DNA of 11,625 bases. It comes from an uncultured Bilophila sp. (GTDB lineage Bacteria; Desulfobacterota; Desulfovibrionia; Desulfovibrionales; Desulfovibrionaceae). The translations under genes were made by a program, and so were the position numbers. The first letter of the stretch is position 1. Every line of letters begins with the position of its first letter. Shown piece by piece: positions 1 through 9,400 of this stretch. The stretch spans positions 1 through 11,625 of the forward strand of contig CAJUHZ010000061.1 in NCBI GenBank assembly GCA_910585945.1, given 5' to 3'. The notes below the pieces were generated by a model. It saw only the letters and a list, made by a program, of their open reading frames with translations, did no database searches and was not told the DNA's origin.

Positions 1-35
1 CCTATGCCAGGAACACTAACTTTTCAATGGACCTG

Positions 36-56
36 TTTTGAGGGGAGGGGTCAAAA
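36..56. repeat. Short perfect inverted repeat TTTTGA/TCAAAA
   Basis: TTTTGA (36-41) and TCAAAA (51-56) are exact reverse complements around a nine-base GGGGAGGGG loop, followed on the plus strand by an AT run. It could be a weak transcription end or a protein-binding site. The stem is only six base pairs and mostly A-T, so a terminator role is doubtful. Confidence 0.3.
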
Positions 57-88
57 TATATAATAATTTATTGGGAAATATCTCTATT

Positions 89-112
89 GATACCCCTGAG
101 GATACCCCCAAA
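89..112. repeat. Tandem 12-bp repeat with GATACCCC core
   Basis: GATACCCCTGAG (89-100) is followed immediately by GATACCCCCAAA (101-112). They share the first eight bases and 9 of 12 overall. On the minus strand the units read as GGGGTATC-type repeats. Short tandem G-rich repeats of this kind are found near integrase genes and att sites of genomic islands, where they can be arm-type integrase sites. That role is inference here, since no integrase or tRNA gene is in the window. Confidence 0.35.
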
Positions 113-154
113 TACTTGCGATGAGCTTGGCCTTTGTTGACTCTTACTAGACAA

Positions 155-295
155 TCAGAAACGCTTCCCATAAAGCGCTCCTGAATAGTATCGTTCATTG
201 ATTTTAGCCAAAGTGGCAATATGTTCATGTAGTTCCAGATAATCACATGAATAACGCTTTTCGTGGCGCAATGTCGGACAAATTTTAGACCTTGC
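155..295 (-). pseudogene. Possible 3' remnant of an unidentified gene
   Basis: On the minus strand a 46-codon stretch is open between a TGA at 296-298, inside the druE tail, and a TGA at 155-157. Its translation looks protein-like: it includes LRHEKRYSCDYLELHEH and then IATLAKINERYYSGALYGKRF, with many aromatic and charged residues. It lacks an ATG start and a ribosome-binding site, and its first codons overlap the end of druE in another frame, so it cannot be an intact gene. I read it as the C-terminal end of a gene that was cut off when the druE-containing segment arrived. I do not recognise the family. An open run of this length has a fair chance of arising at random, so confidence is low. 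Confidence 0.28.
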
Positions 296-3200
296 TCAGC
301 TGCAGGCTGATGACCGTTCCTCCTGGAACTACTTCGAGAGCCTGCCCCATATTCTTTAGCGCAATAATCTGTTCTTCGCAGGTTCCATGGAAGGGAAACA
401 GCCGATCGGGGCATTTGCGATCCACTTTGAGAAATCCCAGCCCCTGATCAAACCAGATAGTCAGCGCCGTACCATCTTGGAAATCCAGCCGGAGGGAACG
501 GGCATGAGCCATCATTTTTTTATCCATGGGGACGACCTTGACCGTTCCCAACTCACTCAACAGCCTTCTGACGGCTTCGTCACGCTCTGAGGCACGACTC
601 CAGTTGTCCCACACCTGTGAATACTCTCCGGAAATCCGGTCTGCGAGCATGACAAAGAAGGAGGGGGCGCTCCATGCCTCGCCATAGACATCCTCCAGGT
701 GGCTCAGCAACCTGTAAAGAAGGGCCGCGGTAAGGGGAGAATTGCAGTACCTGTCGGAAAAAAGAATGCGCGCGATGGGTCGATGCTCGGCAACGGGCTC
801 AACCCCCAGATCCTTTTCAAGAGACTGGTGCAGTTTGTGCCACAGCCATGAGCCGAAATCCGTGACGGAAGTTCTGTCACGATCTCCTATCTGTACAATG
901 ACACTGCTGCCGGATTTTGCCTGAAGATCCTTTTGCAGAATCGGCCTGTGCGTACCTCTGTTACCTTCTGTGCAGCCTTTGAGTAGAAGGCTGTTTTCCC
1001 CTTCTTCATACACGGCCCAGCGATACAGCGTCCCTTCCTCCACAGTGACGGCAAGACGGGCTTGGGGGTGAGAAAATCCCCCTTCCATAACGGAACAGGT
1101 AACATTATCATGGATAAGGGGAGCAAGCAGCAGGCGCTCTTCCTCACCGAAGCTGTCATAAAGTTCTTTCTCCAGTGTCAGCTCGACACGTCCCTGTCGC
1201 AGTCTCAGAATGTCCAAGAGATGCAGCATGTCACCATCGCCTGGGAGCCACAAAGAATGCGGGCCGAGGTGCAGGTGGATGATTGCCTCCGGATGCAACA
1301 GCGATGCGGACAGCACGGATTCTTCAAGACGCATGGTTTCCGCTACGGTTGAAGAGCCGAAGATCCGTACCTGTGGGGGAAGATCGAGCAAGGTAAACCA
1401 AGCAGGCGTGAGAACGTTCAGTCCGTTATTTCTGTTGAGTTCCCGGCTCTGGTAGCGCAGATCAAAACTGAGGATGCAGTGGGGACAGGCCGTTTCACAG
1501 CCATGACCTTTGCAGAGCAGACGCTCGTACGCATCACGCAGAAGATCCGCCATGAATTCTCCGGCGGCGGAGGCATAGCCCGCGGCATTTTTGTCGAAAA
1601 CGAAGATGGAGGTGCAGAGGGTGCCATCTTCTCTTCGGCGGCGGCCCGCCGTGCATTCCAGCTCTTCTGTCTGAATGCCGAGCCGCGCGGCAAGAGCATC
1701 ACGCAGGGCAACGGCTATGGGAAAGGCCTGCGTTTCATCGTTAAGCCAGGATTGGTCTTCCTTTCGTATCTGCACCTCAAGAACGTCCGTCTTGCTTTCG
1801 CAGGCAAGCCAGAGAGGCGCTTTTATTTTCCATGCCATGCCTTCCCGGCAGGCGGGGCAGACATGGTTGGCGGGATCGTCTTCGTTTTTTCCTCCGCGAA
1901 GTTTTTTATGTGACCTTATGGCAGCGGGTATTTCTCCTGCTTCAGAGATGGATTCCACCCTGCCGCAGGCCAGGCATACCGCGTATCCTTTGCCGTAAAG
2001 ACCACGGGAGAGATGAAATACCGTGCCGGACGTGGTGCAGCGAAAGCGAACCATTTCGGGAAGCCCCAAAGATACCCACGGGCCGCAGGCGCACACATCG
2101 GCTTCGGCGTGACTCAGCCCTGTCATGCCGAGAGTAATGTTATTGGAAGGTTCTCTGAAGAAATCGACAGCAAAGCCCGCAGGTTCAAGATATTCATGCC
2201 AGTTCTCCTGTGTCAGGGCCGCGCCGCAGTTGCTGCATGTGGTCAGGGAACGGCTGGCCGCCGTGCCGAAACTGCCGCAGTTCCGGCACCTCCAGCGGTT
2301 TCGTATGTTCTGCAGTTCCGCGGCGGCCTCTTCGGAAGCGGGAATATGCCAGTTCAGGGTTATGCCCCTTGACTCGTACACAAGACCGTTAATGGCAACG
2401 CTATTGCCGGGAGCGTATTCGGTGAGCGCCGAGGAAAGGGAACGACTGGGCAGCTCTCGCCGCAGAAACAGGTTGGCCATCTCTTCCCTGCGTTCTTTTT
2501 TTCGATGCTGCGCCAGAAAAAGAGCAAGATGCATGGTATCGAAGGTGGCCACATGAAGAGGAAAGCCATGGGCGGGCAGAAATTCCTGCGAGATAAGTTC
2601 CTTGAGCAGGTACTCCCTGGACATGCGCTCTTTGCGGAGAGTAACGGCCTTTTTAGCGGCAGCGTTCTTCTCATCGCCATCGTTTTGCATATCCTTTTCC
2701 GCCTGGCACAGGGCGTCATAATCGCTGTGCCAGCGTTCGTATGCCCTGTCCATGGCTTCGGCAGATTTCTCAGCCATACTCTCCGGACGTTCGTTCTGAA
2801 AGACGCTGTTACGGCACAGAAGCCGTATGCCATCCAGAAGGGGCGAGTCTTTTCCCAGCGTTCTGAAACGCAGGGAGAAAAGTCGAGCCGGCGGATTTTT
2901 GCCTGTGAAAAAAGTGTCGCACGAGAGTTTGGCCAGATCCTTGTCGTCCTTCTGCTGATGCTCCTTGAGAAAGGTCGTGAGTAGAAGGGCGTTGACATGC
3001 CTTTGCAGTATGACGGGGCTGTTCAACGATACCCGGGGGACGGGAAGGGCGGTATCGAAGGCCCACCGGCTGTTGGCAAAGGCTGCCATTTCGTGGGGGT
3101 TATCCTTGCACATGGTAAAGGTGAGGGCACGCGTTTCCCCGCGGCGGCCAGAACGACCGGAACGCTGAAGATAATTGGCCGGATGGGGAGGAACATTGTT

Positions 3201-6200
3201 CATGCCTACAACGGAAATGCCGCCTATGTCGATGCCCATTTCCATGGTAGTGGAACAGGAAAGCACGTTTATGTCGCCTTCCCGGAATTTCTTTGTATAC
3301 AGATCCAGTTCAGCGGACGAGAGCTGCGCGGAATGTTCCTGCGCCCTGAAGTAGGGGGTGAGTTCCACAACCTTGTCGTGATCAGCAAACCAGAGGCCTG
3401 CCTGCCGGAGTGATTGAACGTCACTGTTTTCCGCAAGCCACATGCGGGCTTGGGAAACGCCCTCATCTGTGGCGGGTTCGAACGGAGAGGGGTAGAGCGG
3501 CATGTCGTATTCCCGGCAGGGTTCGGGCTGCTCGCCCTTGCGGGGAAGATAAGGAGAAATGCCAAGAAATGCCGTATCGAGAAATCGCCGCGTAAAGGGG
3601 CAGAGACGAGCTTTTTTCAGCGGCGCGAAGCCCATGGCCGTGTGCTTGAGAAGAATACCGTCTTCGTGGCTTGAGCAAAGACCGGGGAGGCTTATAAGCT
3701 GACTCCATGCCTGCTGAAGAATGCTGTCAATGATATCAGCATGCTCCCCGTGGTCGGCATTAAGGTGAAGGGCACGTTCGAGAAGGCGCACAAGTCGGTT
3801 CTGTCGGTTACGGCGGCACTGGGGCCAGATGAGCTGAAAGCGGTTATGGTCTTTTCTGTCGGGAGACAGCATAAAATTCTGGTTATAACTCATGCCCAGC
3901 CACTTTCTCCAGTCTTTGGAAAAATCAGTGGCGCCATTGGCCCTGAACATAAAGTCGAGGCAGATTTTCAGAAAATCCTTCCAGTCCTGCAGCGAGAGTT
4001 TTTCGCAGCTTAATTCCTTGGGAAGACCGGACACCTGTTCCAGAGCCGGGTAACACACAGCCATGAGTCCCAGTGTTTCAAGGTTGGTGGCTTTTGCCGG
4101 TCGTCTTCCGAATTCACGAAAGATAAGCATTCTGGCAAAGTCCGATGCGCCGGAGTCTGCAGAAGCCAGCGTGGGGGCTTTGTCCTGATAAAGCCGGAAC
4201 AGCGCCTCAAAACTGGAACGCTCATTTTGAAGCTGCTGAACCATATCAGTGAAAGCGACTGGCGTTAGGTCTTTGAGGCCCGCAAGTTCTCTTTTTTTGC
4301 CGTCCAGCAGACTCTGTACCGCAATACGGGCAGATTCGGGTACAGATTCCAGCGTGGCTATCTCCTTTTCCAGTGTGGCGCGTTGGTCACCGTTGCCACC
4401 CCGGCAGTCACGCAAACCGATATGGTAAAGAAGCCCGCGTATGCGCGTGAGTTCAGAAAAAAGCTGCATACGCATGGCCGAACGCGCCGTGCCCTGTCGA
4501 CTGTCGTTGAAGGTGAGCATCTTGCGCCCCCGAAAGGGGTGCTGCATGGGATCCCTGCCGTCAGGAGCGAACTCTAGAAGTATCGGAGCTATGGTGTTCT
4601 GCAAATAGGATGTACTGATTATATTGTAAGAATAGAACTCCTGATGCCCCCGCCCCCGATACGTTTCCAGACAGTGAGGGCAGTCAAGACTGCCTATGTC
4701 AGGATTCGGTTCCTTCAGGAAAACGCGGGCGGCATGGCCATTGTCCGTGTCCATGAGCCGCAAGCTCTTTTTATCGAGAAAGAAGGAAGTCGATGATGCG
4801 CCGGGCTGCAGCAGCAGAACAGCGTAAGAGTCCGTAATACGGCTGGTGGTCGTTTCTTCATCGATGAGGCTGTCATCCTCGTCTTCCAACTCCAAGCCGT
4901 GCTTTTTCTGTACAAGAAATTCCGCGGGCCGACCGTCTTCATCGGCTCTGTCGTTTTTTTGCGCCAGAAGAAAAGGCGTGCGGCAACTTTTGCACGTCAC
5001 AACTTCAAACACAGGGCTTCCGCATGAGCAGTGTTCGCGCGGCTCAGTCCATATTGCGCCGTAGGGCCAGTCGTCCTGCAGCTCCTTCTGCCGGCTTGAA
5101 CAGTTTGGATCCGCGCAGGCCCAGATCCCGGAAAAGCCACGACCGAATATATGGGCGCGCAGGGGAAGAAACGGGGTGCCATCACTGTCCCTTGTCCACG
5201 ACAGAACATCGAGCCAGCGCAGGGCGGCATTGGTGTCGGCAGGAAGATTCTCTTTTGCCAGCAGAGCCCGAACTTCAGAGAGACGTGCCACATTTTTGTC
5301 CCGGGTGAACAGCTCCCGTACGGCTTTTGCTGTTTTTGAACGGCAGAGAGCCTCATAACGGACGGCGCTTTGGGCTTCTTCAGGTGTTATGGCTTCCAGA
5401 TCGTGCAGCGTGACGGGCTTTTCTTTCATGGAAGGCAGGACGGGAATCACTCTCTCGCCAGCAATGAGCGAAACCTGAGAGAGGGGAACGCCTGCCACAT
5501 CCGCAAGGAAGCTTTTCAGCTCCAGGCCGGCCGGGCCATCAGGATCGCCTATGGTGGCCGATGTAGCCACGAAGCGCACGGTGTCCGGCTTCACGCCGAA
5601 GGCCATCTGCACACGGCGCAGCAGGAGTGAAAGCTCCGCGGCCTGAGAACCCATGTAGCAGTGCGCTTCATCAAGCACTATCCATTCCAGGGCACCCTGA
5701 GACTTCTGCAGAATGGGGGCATCTTCCGTACGCACCAGCATGTACTCGAGCATGGTGGCGTTGGTGAAAAGAATGGGGGGAGGACTGGCACGCAGCTCTT
5801 CGCGCGAGGCTACTTCATTGGCGTATTTCTTTTCATGGGCGGGAAGACTTTGAGGGGTTTTGCCATTGTAGAGGCAAAAACGCACCTTGCCCTCAAAGCC
5901 CCGCGTCCAGGCATCGAGCCGGTCTCTCTGGCTGTTGATAAGCGCGTTGAGCGGGTAAAGAAAAAGCGCCCGCACGCCTTCTAGGGGGGCGCCTTCGTTC
6001 GCGCTCTGCCTGGCCAGCCTGTCGAGAATGGGAATCATGAAGCATTCCGTTTTTCCCGATCCCGTGCCACTGCTAATGACGGCAGAAGAAGGTTCTTTGC
6101 GGCAGAGGGTTTTCCATGCGTCAAGCTGGTGGGTATAAGGCCTGCGGGAAAGGGGAAACTCGTAGTCCTGCCGCAGTTCCTCGGGAGGGTTGCTCAGGCA

Positions 6201-6455
6201 GCGAACCAGATGTTCATCCAGTAATTTTCCTTTCAGGGCGGCCATGCTGATGTCCGCCTGTTCCCAGCCGAAGGAGGCTTCAAAGGTCGGGTCACCTGTG
6301 AGACTCCCTTTCTCGCCCGGCTCGCAGGAAAGTATGCCGTCCAGACAGCGGCGCAGGGAATCATTATTCAGCGGCAGAGCGGAGGGAACATCCTGCCGGA
6401 TGCACTCCTGAAGACGGGGGAAAATTCTGGAAAAATACGACAGGGGCATGATCAT
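285..6455 (-). CDS. druE: DruE: giant DEAH-box helicase with DUF1998 domain, Druantia defence
   Basis: Predicted cytoplasmic ATP-dependent superfamily 2 helicase, the hallmark protein of Druantia antiphage systems. Seen in the 2056 residues: Q-motif YTHQ 107-110; Walker A SGTGSGKT 129-136; YPLNAL motif Ia 167-172; Walker B/DEAH 262-265; TSAT 298-301; Cys pairs 447/452, 476/478, 488/491 and 592/595; a FNDSRQGTAR segment 649-658; then, after a long helical insert, the second RecA lobe with EMGIDIGG 1072-1079 and QRSGRSGRRG 1097-1106. Zinc knuckles follow at C1390/1393/1407/1410 and C1494/1497/1533/1536. The DUF1998-type end carries C1648/1653/1657/1660. Residues 1690-2056 form an extension without a family I can name firmly. 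Length near 2000 residues fits DruE. The first ATG overlaps the druH stop (ATGA). The ATG two codons later (6449) has better Shine-Dalgarno spacing. Alternatives such as DISARM DrmA or MrfA-like helicases fit less well in size and partner. Confidence 0.88.
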   Translation of the reverse strand: MIMPLSYFSRIFPRLQECIRQDVPSALPLNNDSLRRCLDGILSCEPGEKGSLTGDPTFEASFGWEQADISMAALKGKLLDEHLVRCLSNPPEELRQDYEFPLSRRPYTHQLDAWKTLCRKEPSSAVISSGTGSGKTECFMIPILDRLARQSANEGAPLEGVRALFLYPLNALINSQRDRLDAWTRGFEGKVRFCLYNGKTPQSLPAHEKKYANEVASREELRASPPPILFTNATMLEYMLVRTEDAPILQKSQGALEWIVLDEAHCYMGSQAAELSLLLRRVQMAFGVKPDTVRFVATSATIGDPDGPAGLELKSFLADVAGVPLSQVSLIAGERVIPVLPSMKEKPVTLHDLEAITPEEAQSAVRYEALCRSKTAKAVRELFTRDKNVARLSEVRALLAKENLPADTNAALRWLDVLSWTRDSDGTPFLPLRAHIFGRGFSGIWACADPNCSSRQKELQDDWPYGAIWTEPREHCSCGSPVFEVVTCKSCRTPFLLAQKNDRADEDGRPAEFLVQKKHGLELEDEDDSLIDEETTTSRITDSYAVLLLQPGASSTSFFLDKKSLRLMDTDNGHAARVFLKEPNPDIGSLDCPHCLETYRGRGHQEFYSYNIISTSYLQNTIAPILLEFAPDGRDPMQHPFRGRKMLTFNDSRQGTARSAMRMQLFSELTRIRGLLYHIGLRDCRGGNGDQRATLEKEIATLESVPESARIAVQSLLDGKKRELAGLKDLTPVAFTDMVQQLQNERSSFEALFRLYQDKAPTLASADSGASDFARMLIFREFGRRPAKATNLETLGLMAVCYPALEQVSGLPKELSCEKLSLQDWKDFLKICLDFMFRANGATDFSKDWRKWLGMSYNQNFMLSPDRKDHNRFQLIWPQCRRNRQNRLVRLLERALHLNADHGEHADIIDSILQQAWSQLISLPGLCSSHEDGILLKHTAMGFAPLKKARLCPFTRRFLDTAFLGISPYLPRKGEQPEPCREYDMPLYPSPFEPATDEGVSQARMWLAENSDVQSLRQAGLWFADHDKVVELTPYFRAQEHSAQLSSAELDLYTKKFREGDINVLSCSTTMEMGIDIGGISVVGMNNVPPHPANYLQRSGRSGRRGETRALTFTMCKDNPHEMAAFANSRWAFDTALPVPRVSLNSPVILQRHVNALLLTTFLKEHQQKDDKDLAKLSCDTFFTGKNPPARLFSLRFRTLGKDSPLLDGIRLLCRNSVFQNERPESMAEKSAEAMDRAYERWHSDYDALCQAEKDMQNDGDEKNAAAKKAVTLRKERMSREYLLKELISQEFLPAHGFPLHVATFDTMHLALFLAQHRKKERREEMANLFLRRELPSRSLSSALTEYAPGNSVAINGLVYESRGITLNWHIPASEEAAAELQNIRNRWRCRNCGSFGTAASRSLTTCSNCGAALTQENWHEYLEPAGFAVDFFREPSNNITLGMTGLSHAEADVCACGPWVSLGLPEMVRFRCTTSGTVFHLSRGLYGKGYAVCLACGRVESISEAGEIPAAIRSHKKLRGGKNEDDPANHVCPACREGMAWKIKAPLWLACESKTDVLEVQIRKEDQSWLNDETQAFPIAVALRDALAARLGIQTEELECTAGRRRREDGTLCTSIFVFDKNAAGYASAAGEFMADLLRDAYERLLCKGHGCETACPHCILSFDLRYQSRELNRNNGLNVLTPAWFTLLDLPPQVRIFGSSTVAETMRLEESVLSASLLHPEAIIHLHLGPHSLWLPGDGDMLHLLDILRLRQGRVELTLEKELYDSFGEEERLLLAPLIHDNVTCSVMEGGFSHPQARLAVTVEEGTLYRWAVYEEGENSLLLKGCTEGNRGTHRPILQKDLQAKSGSSVIVQIGDRDRTSVTDFGSWLWHKLHQSLEKDLGVEPVAEHRPIARILFSDRYCNSPLTAALLYRLLSHLEDVYGEAWSAPSFFVMLADRISGEYSQVWDNWSRASERDEAVRRLLSELGTVKVVPMDKKMMAHARSLRLDFQDGTALTIWFDQGLGFLKVDRKCPDRLFPFHGTCEEQIIALKNMGQALEVVPGGTVISLQLSKV

Positions 6456-9400
6456 GCGTCCTTTATGCTGAAGTGTTCCGATGCGCAGTAATAGGCTGTG
6501 AGAGAGGAAGCCTGCTCGAACCAGTCAGCATCGAAATGAAGGTGTTCACGAATGTGGAACACCGTATCCTGATCAGGCGGAAAATGGATGAAAACCGCCT
6601 GTGGGTCAAAGGCCTGAAACATAAGCAGAATGGGCAGACCGAGTACGCTGTCTCTCGCCCCCTGCGGGAACGGCAGGAGCGGTTTGAGGCCGTCACTGCG
6701 CCGTTCCCGGTTGCTGAGGGACGCAAACGCCATCGGCCATTCGTCATCAGCGTGTCGCCGAAGCAGTTTCTGCATTTCGGAATTGTCGCCCTCGAACAGA
6801 AGGGACGCGTGATGTGCATGGAAATGGGGGCACGCCCTTGTCAAAATCGGTACGTCTTCGGGCAGAGAAATGGCAACATGCATAAGCGTATTGACAGACG
6901 GACAGCATGAACCAATATTTTCCATAGCCTTCTGCATATGACTCTGCCAAAAGCCAAAGGCTGTATCGCCGGGAAAGAGCCCTTCAAAAGAGTACCTGAT
7001 ACACTGGCTGGCGGCGCTCCAGTCCTGCAGGGAAACAAAATTCCACAGGAAGGGGAGTTCTGTGCAGATTCTGGAGGTGACGTTCTCGAAAGAAATGCCC
7101 GGATGCAGCGCTATCATGGCCATGATGCGCGGGGAGTGAAGGAGAGCAGACCAGACGTTCAGCGTAGAGAGCGGCAGGTTCCTCACATGCTGAAAAATCT
7201 CAAGAAGAGTCTTCCACTCCGGCACATCAAGATTATGTTCCATGACAGCAATGCAGGATAAAAACGCCTGCAGGCGAGATTCGCTGTTTTTCTCGGCTAT
7301 GGCAGCCTGAAGGCTGTTGAGAGGTGTTTCATCCTCGCTGCCGTCCACAGTCCAGAGCATGGGGCGCAGGGATGTGCCCTCCGTATCGTCAAAGATGAGC
7401 CAAGGGCCGGGCCTGTCCAGGGCCTCTGAAAGCTCCCACTCACCCGAAGCAGAGCCATCCTGGCGCAGAGTTTCCGCCAAACTCTTTGGAGCGCACTCCG
7501 GATGGTTGAGCAGCAGAGCCTTCATGTCATAGCCCTGCAAAGGTCTTTCTCCATATTCAGGTAAAGCAAGAACAGCCTTTGTTCCCTCCGGTATGAGACA
7601 GGACTCATATCGGGCCACGCTCCAGCCTGCGACTTTCCGGTCGTCAAAAAGAATGTCGAGTGACACGCGGGAATCCAGACCGTCTGTCATGGCCAGCATT
7701 TCCAGAAAGGCATCCTGCCAGTCCATAAGACGGATAACAGTGCCGTTTTCATGGGTTTCCAGCGGATAATACAGAGTCTTGCCGGGCAGGGAAAGGCGAA
7801 GTGCTGTGTGACGTACTCCCGTACTGAAACAGTGCAGACGCAGGCCGTGAAGATGCTGCGCGCAGATTTGTCTGTTTGAAAGAATTTCCTGACCTTCGGC
7901 GTTGAAGAGGCGAGCGCCTGTCTGAGGAAAGGGAACGCGAATACAGGCGGGCTGGGTGCTATCTTTCCAGTAAACCTGAAGATCTACCGTGACCGGGGGC
8001 ACATGACCGGGCCGCGTTTTAAAGGTGAGTTCAAGGCTGTCTCTCAGAGGACGACAGGCAAGCTCCAGCCCTTTTTGCGACTCAGCGAGAGAGGCCGCTG
8101 CCGCGCACCACCCTTCAAGGTTCAGACAGTCTTTTCCCTCTTCATTGGTGGATAGGGAAACTGAGGCCTTTGCGGGCAGAAGAAGCATGCGACTGCGCAG
8201 ACTGGCGCCGCCAGCCGACTTGAACCAGACTTGAGTGATACCTGTGGCAGCGTTCGATGTGGAAAGTGGAGCAAATTTCTCCATACCTGAGGTTTTTCCC
8301 AGTAATTCACCGCGCGGAGATTTTCTGGTTTCACCAGTAGAAACGACAGGTTGGGGAAGGCCGCGGAAGGCCAGAGATGGTTGGAGCATTTCCACGTCCC
8401 AGAAGCGGTTATCCAGACTCCAATCGCATTCTTCTCCGTTCAAGGAAGAGGTTCGTACAAAAAACGCAAGCTCGCCCTTTCTCAGGTGTCCGGATTTTGT
8501 CATGCGGTACACATGTCTGTTTGTGTCCTGCAGAGGGCCTGTGTCTTCCGCATTTTCAACTTCCCATCCCGGAGACAGCGCAACATAGCAGACGGCCCCG
8601 CGCACACTGCCGCCGCCCTGCTGCCGAAACCGATAGTCGTACTGCTCTCCTTCAAAAATCCAGGGGAGTTCCGGGTCAAGCTCCATACCGCCGGGGCAGG
8701 CGTGCATCTGGCAAAAGCCCGAGGGAGCCGTGTACCGAATGAGTATTTCCTGCATCGCTTCCAAACCGGAAAAAACAATACTCTGCTTCTGCTGAAAAAA
8801 ATAAAAGTCGCTTTCCGCATGTTTCTTCAGAACGGCCTCAAAAGATTTTTCTCCCGACATGATTCTCATGGAAAGCAGCCGCGGTTTGTCCTCTCCAAGC
8901 CCGGTTGCCATGCGTGGAGGCATATCCAGACGGGCCTGAAGTTCCCACTGCTGCCCGTACCCCCGAATAATGCAGCGACTGGCGGAAATGGGGCTTCCGG
9001 TCGATGCCTGAGGGGAAGACGTTGCATCTTCCAGAAGGCGGTTCAGAAGATCACGTGCGGTATCGTCATAGAGGGGTAGAGGAAAGCGTGAGCGCCAGTC
9101 GGGATCCTTTTCATTGAGTTCGGTCAGCGCCTCTCCGAGCGTACTCGCGTGAAGACTGTTTTTGATGTCGAGAATAGCGTTGATGGAGTCGGCCAGCAGG
9201 GCGATGATCTCCGGGCTTCGGCAGGATTGGGGCAGGGAGGAATTATAGCTCGCAAGCCAGCTTGTGATGATGCTGCCGGACTGGCCAGAGCGCAGCGCTT
9301 CTCTCAGAACAGAATGAAGAAGGTGTCCTACGGGGCCTCTGTTTTCGGCGAGCAACTTCTGCGGCAGCCCGGCTTCGCGAGCGATGGATCCAAGATAGGC

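Larger units (their letters stand above)
1..284. other. AT-rich flank without a convincing gene
   Basis: This stretch lies downstream of the druE stop. It is clearly AT-richer than the defence genes. A 132-codon minus-strand frame crosses it but starts inside druE in another frame and is not protein-like, so I do not call it. I see three small items in it, listed separately: an inverted repeat at 36-56, a tandem repeat at 89-112 and a possible gene remnant at 155-295. No strong intrinsic terminator for the druHE transcript is visible just after the druE stop. Confidence 0.5.

Noticed and set aside
42..50. GGGGAGGGG as a G-quadruplex
   Set aside because: Only two G-tracts are present; four are needed for an intramolecular quadruplex.
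16..414. A 132-codon minus-strand frame overlapping the druE end
   Set aside because: It begins within druE in a different frame, has no ribosome site and gives a low-complexity, non-protein-like translation. The competing frame at 155-295 looks more protein-like.
887..5984. Numerous frames of 60-212 codons on both strands inside druE
   Set aside because: All are nested in the large helicase gene, whose motifs are continuous. They lack ribosome sites and family features.
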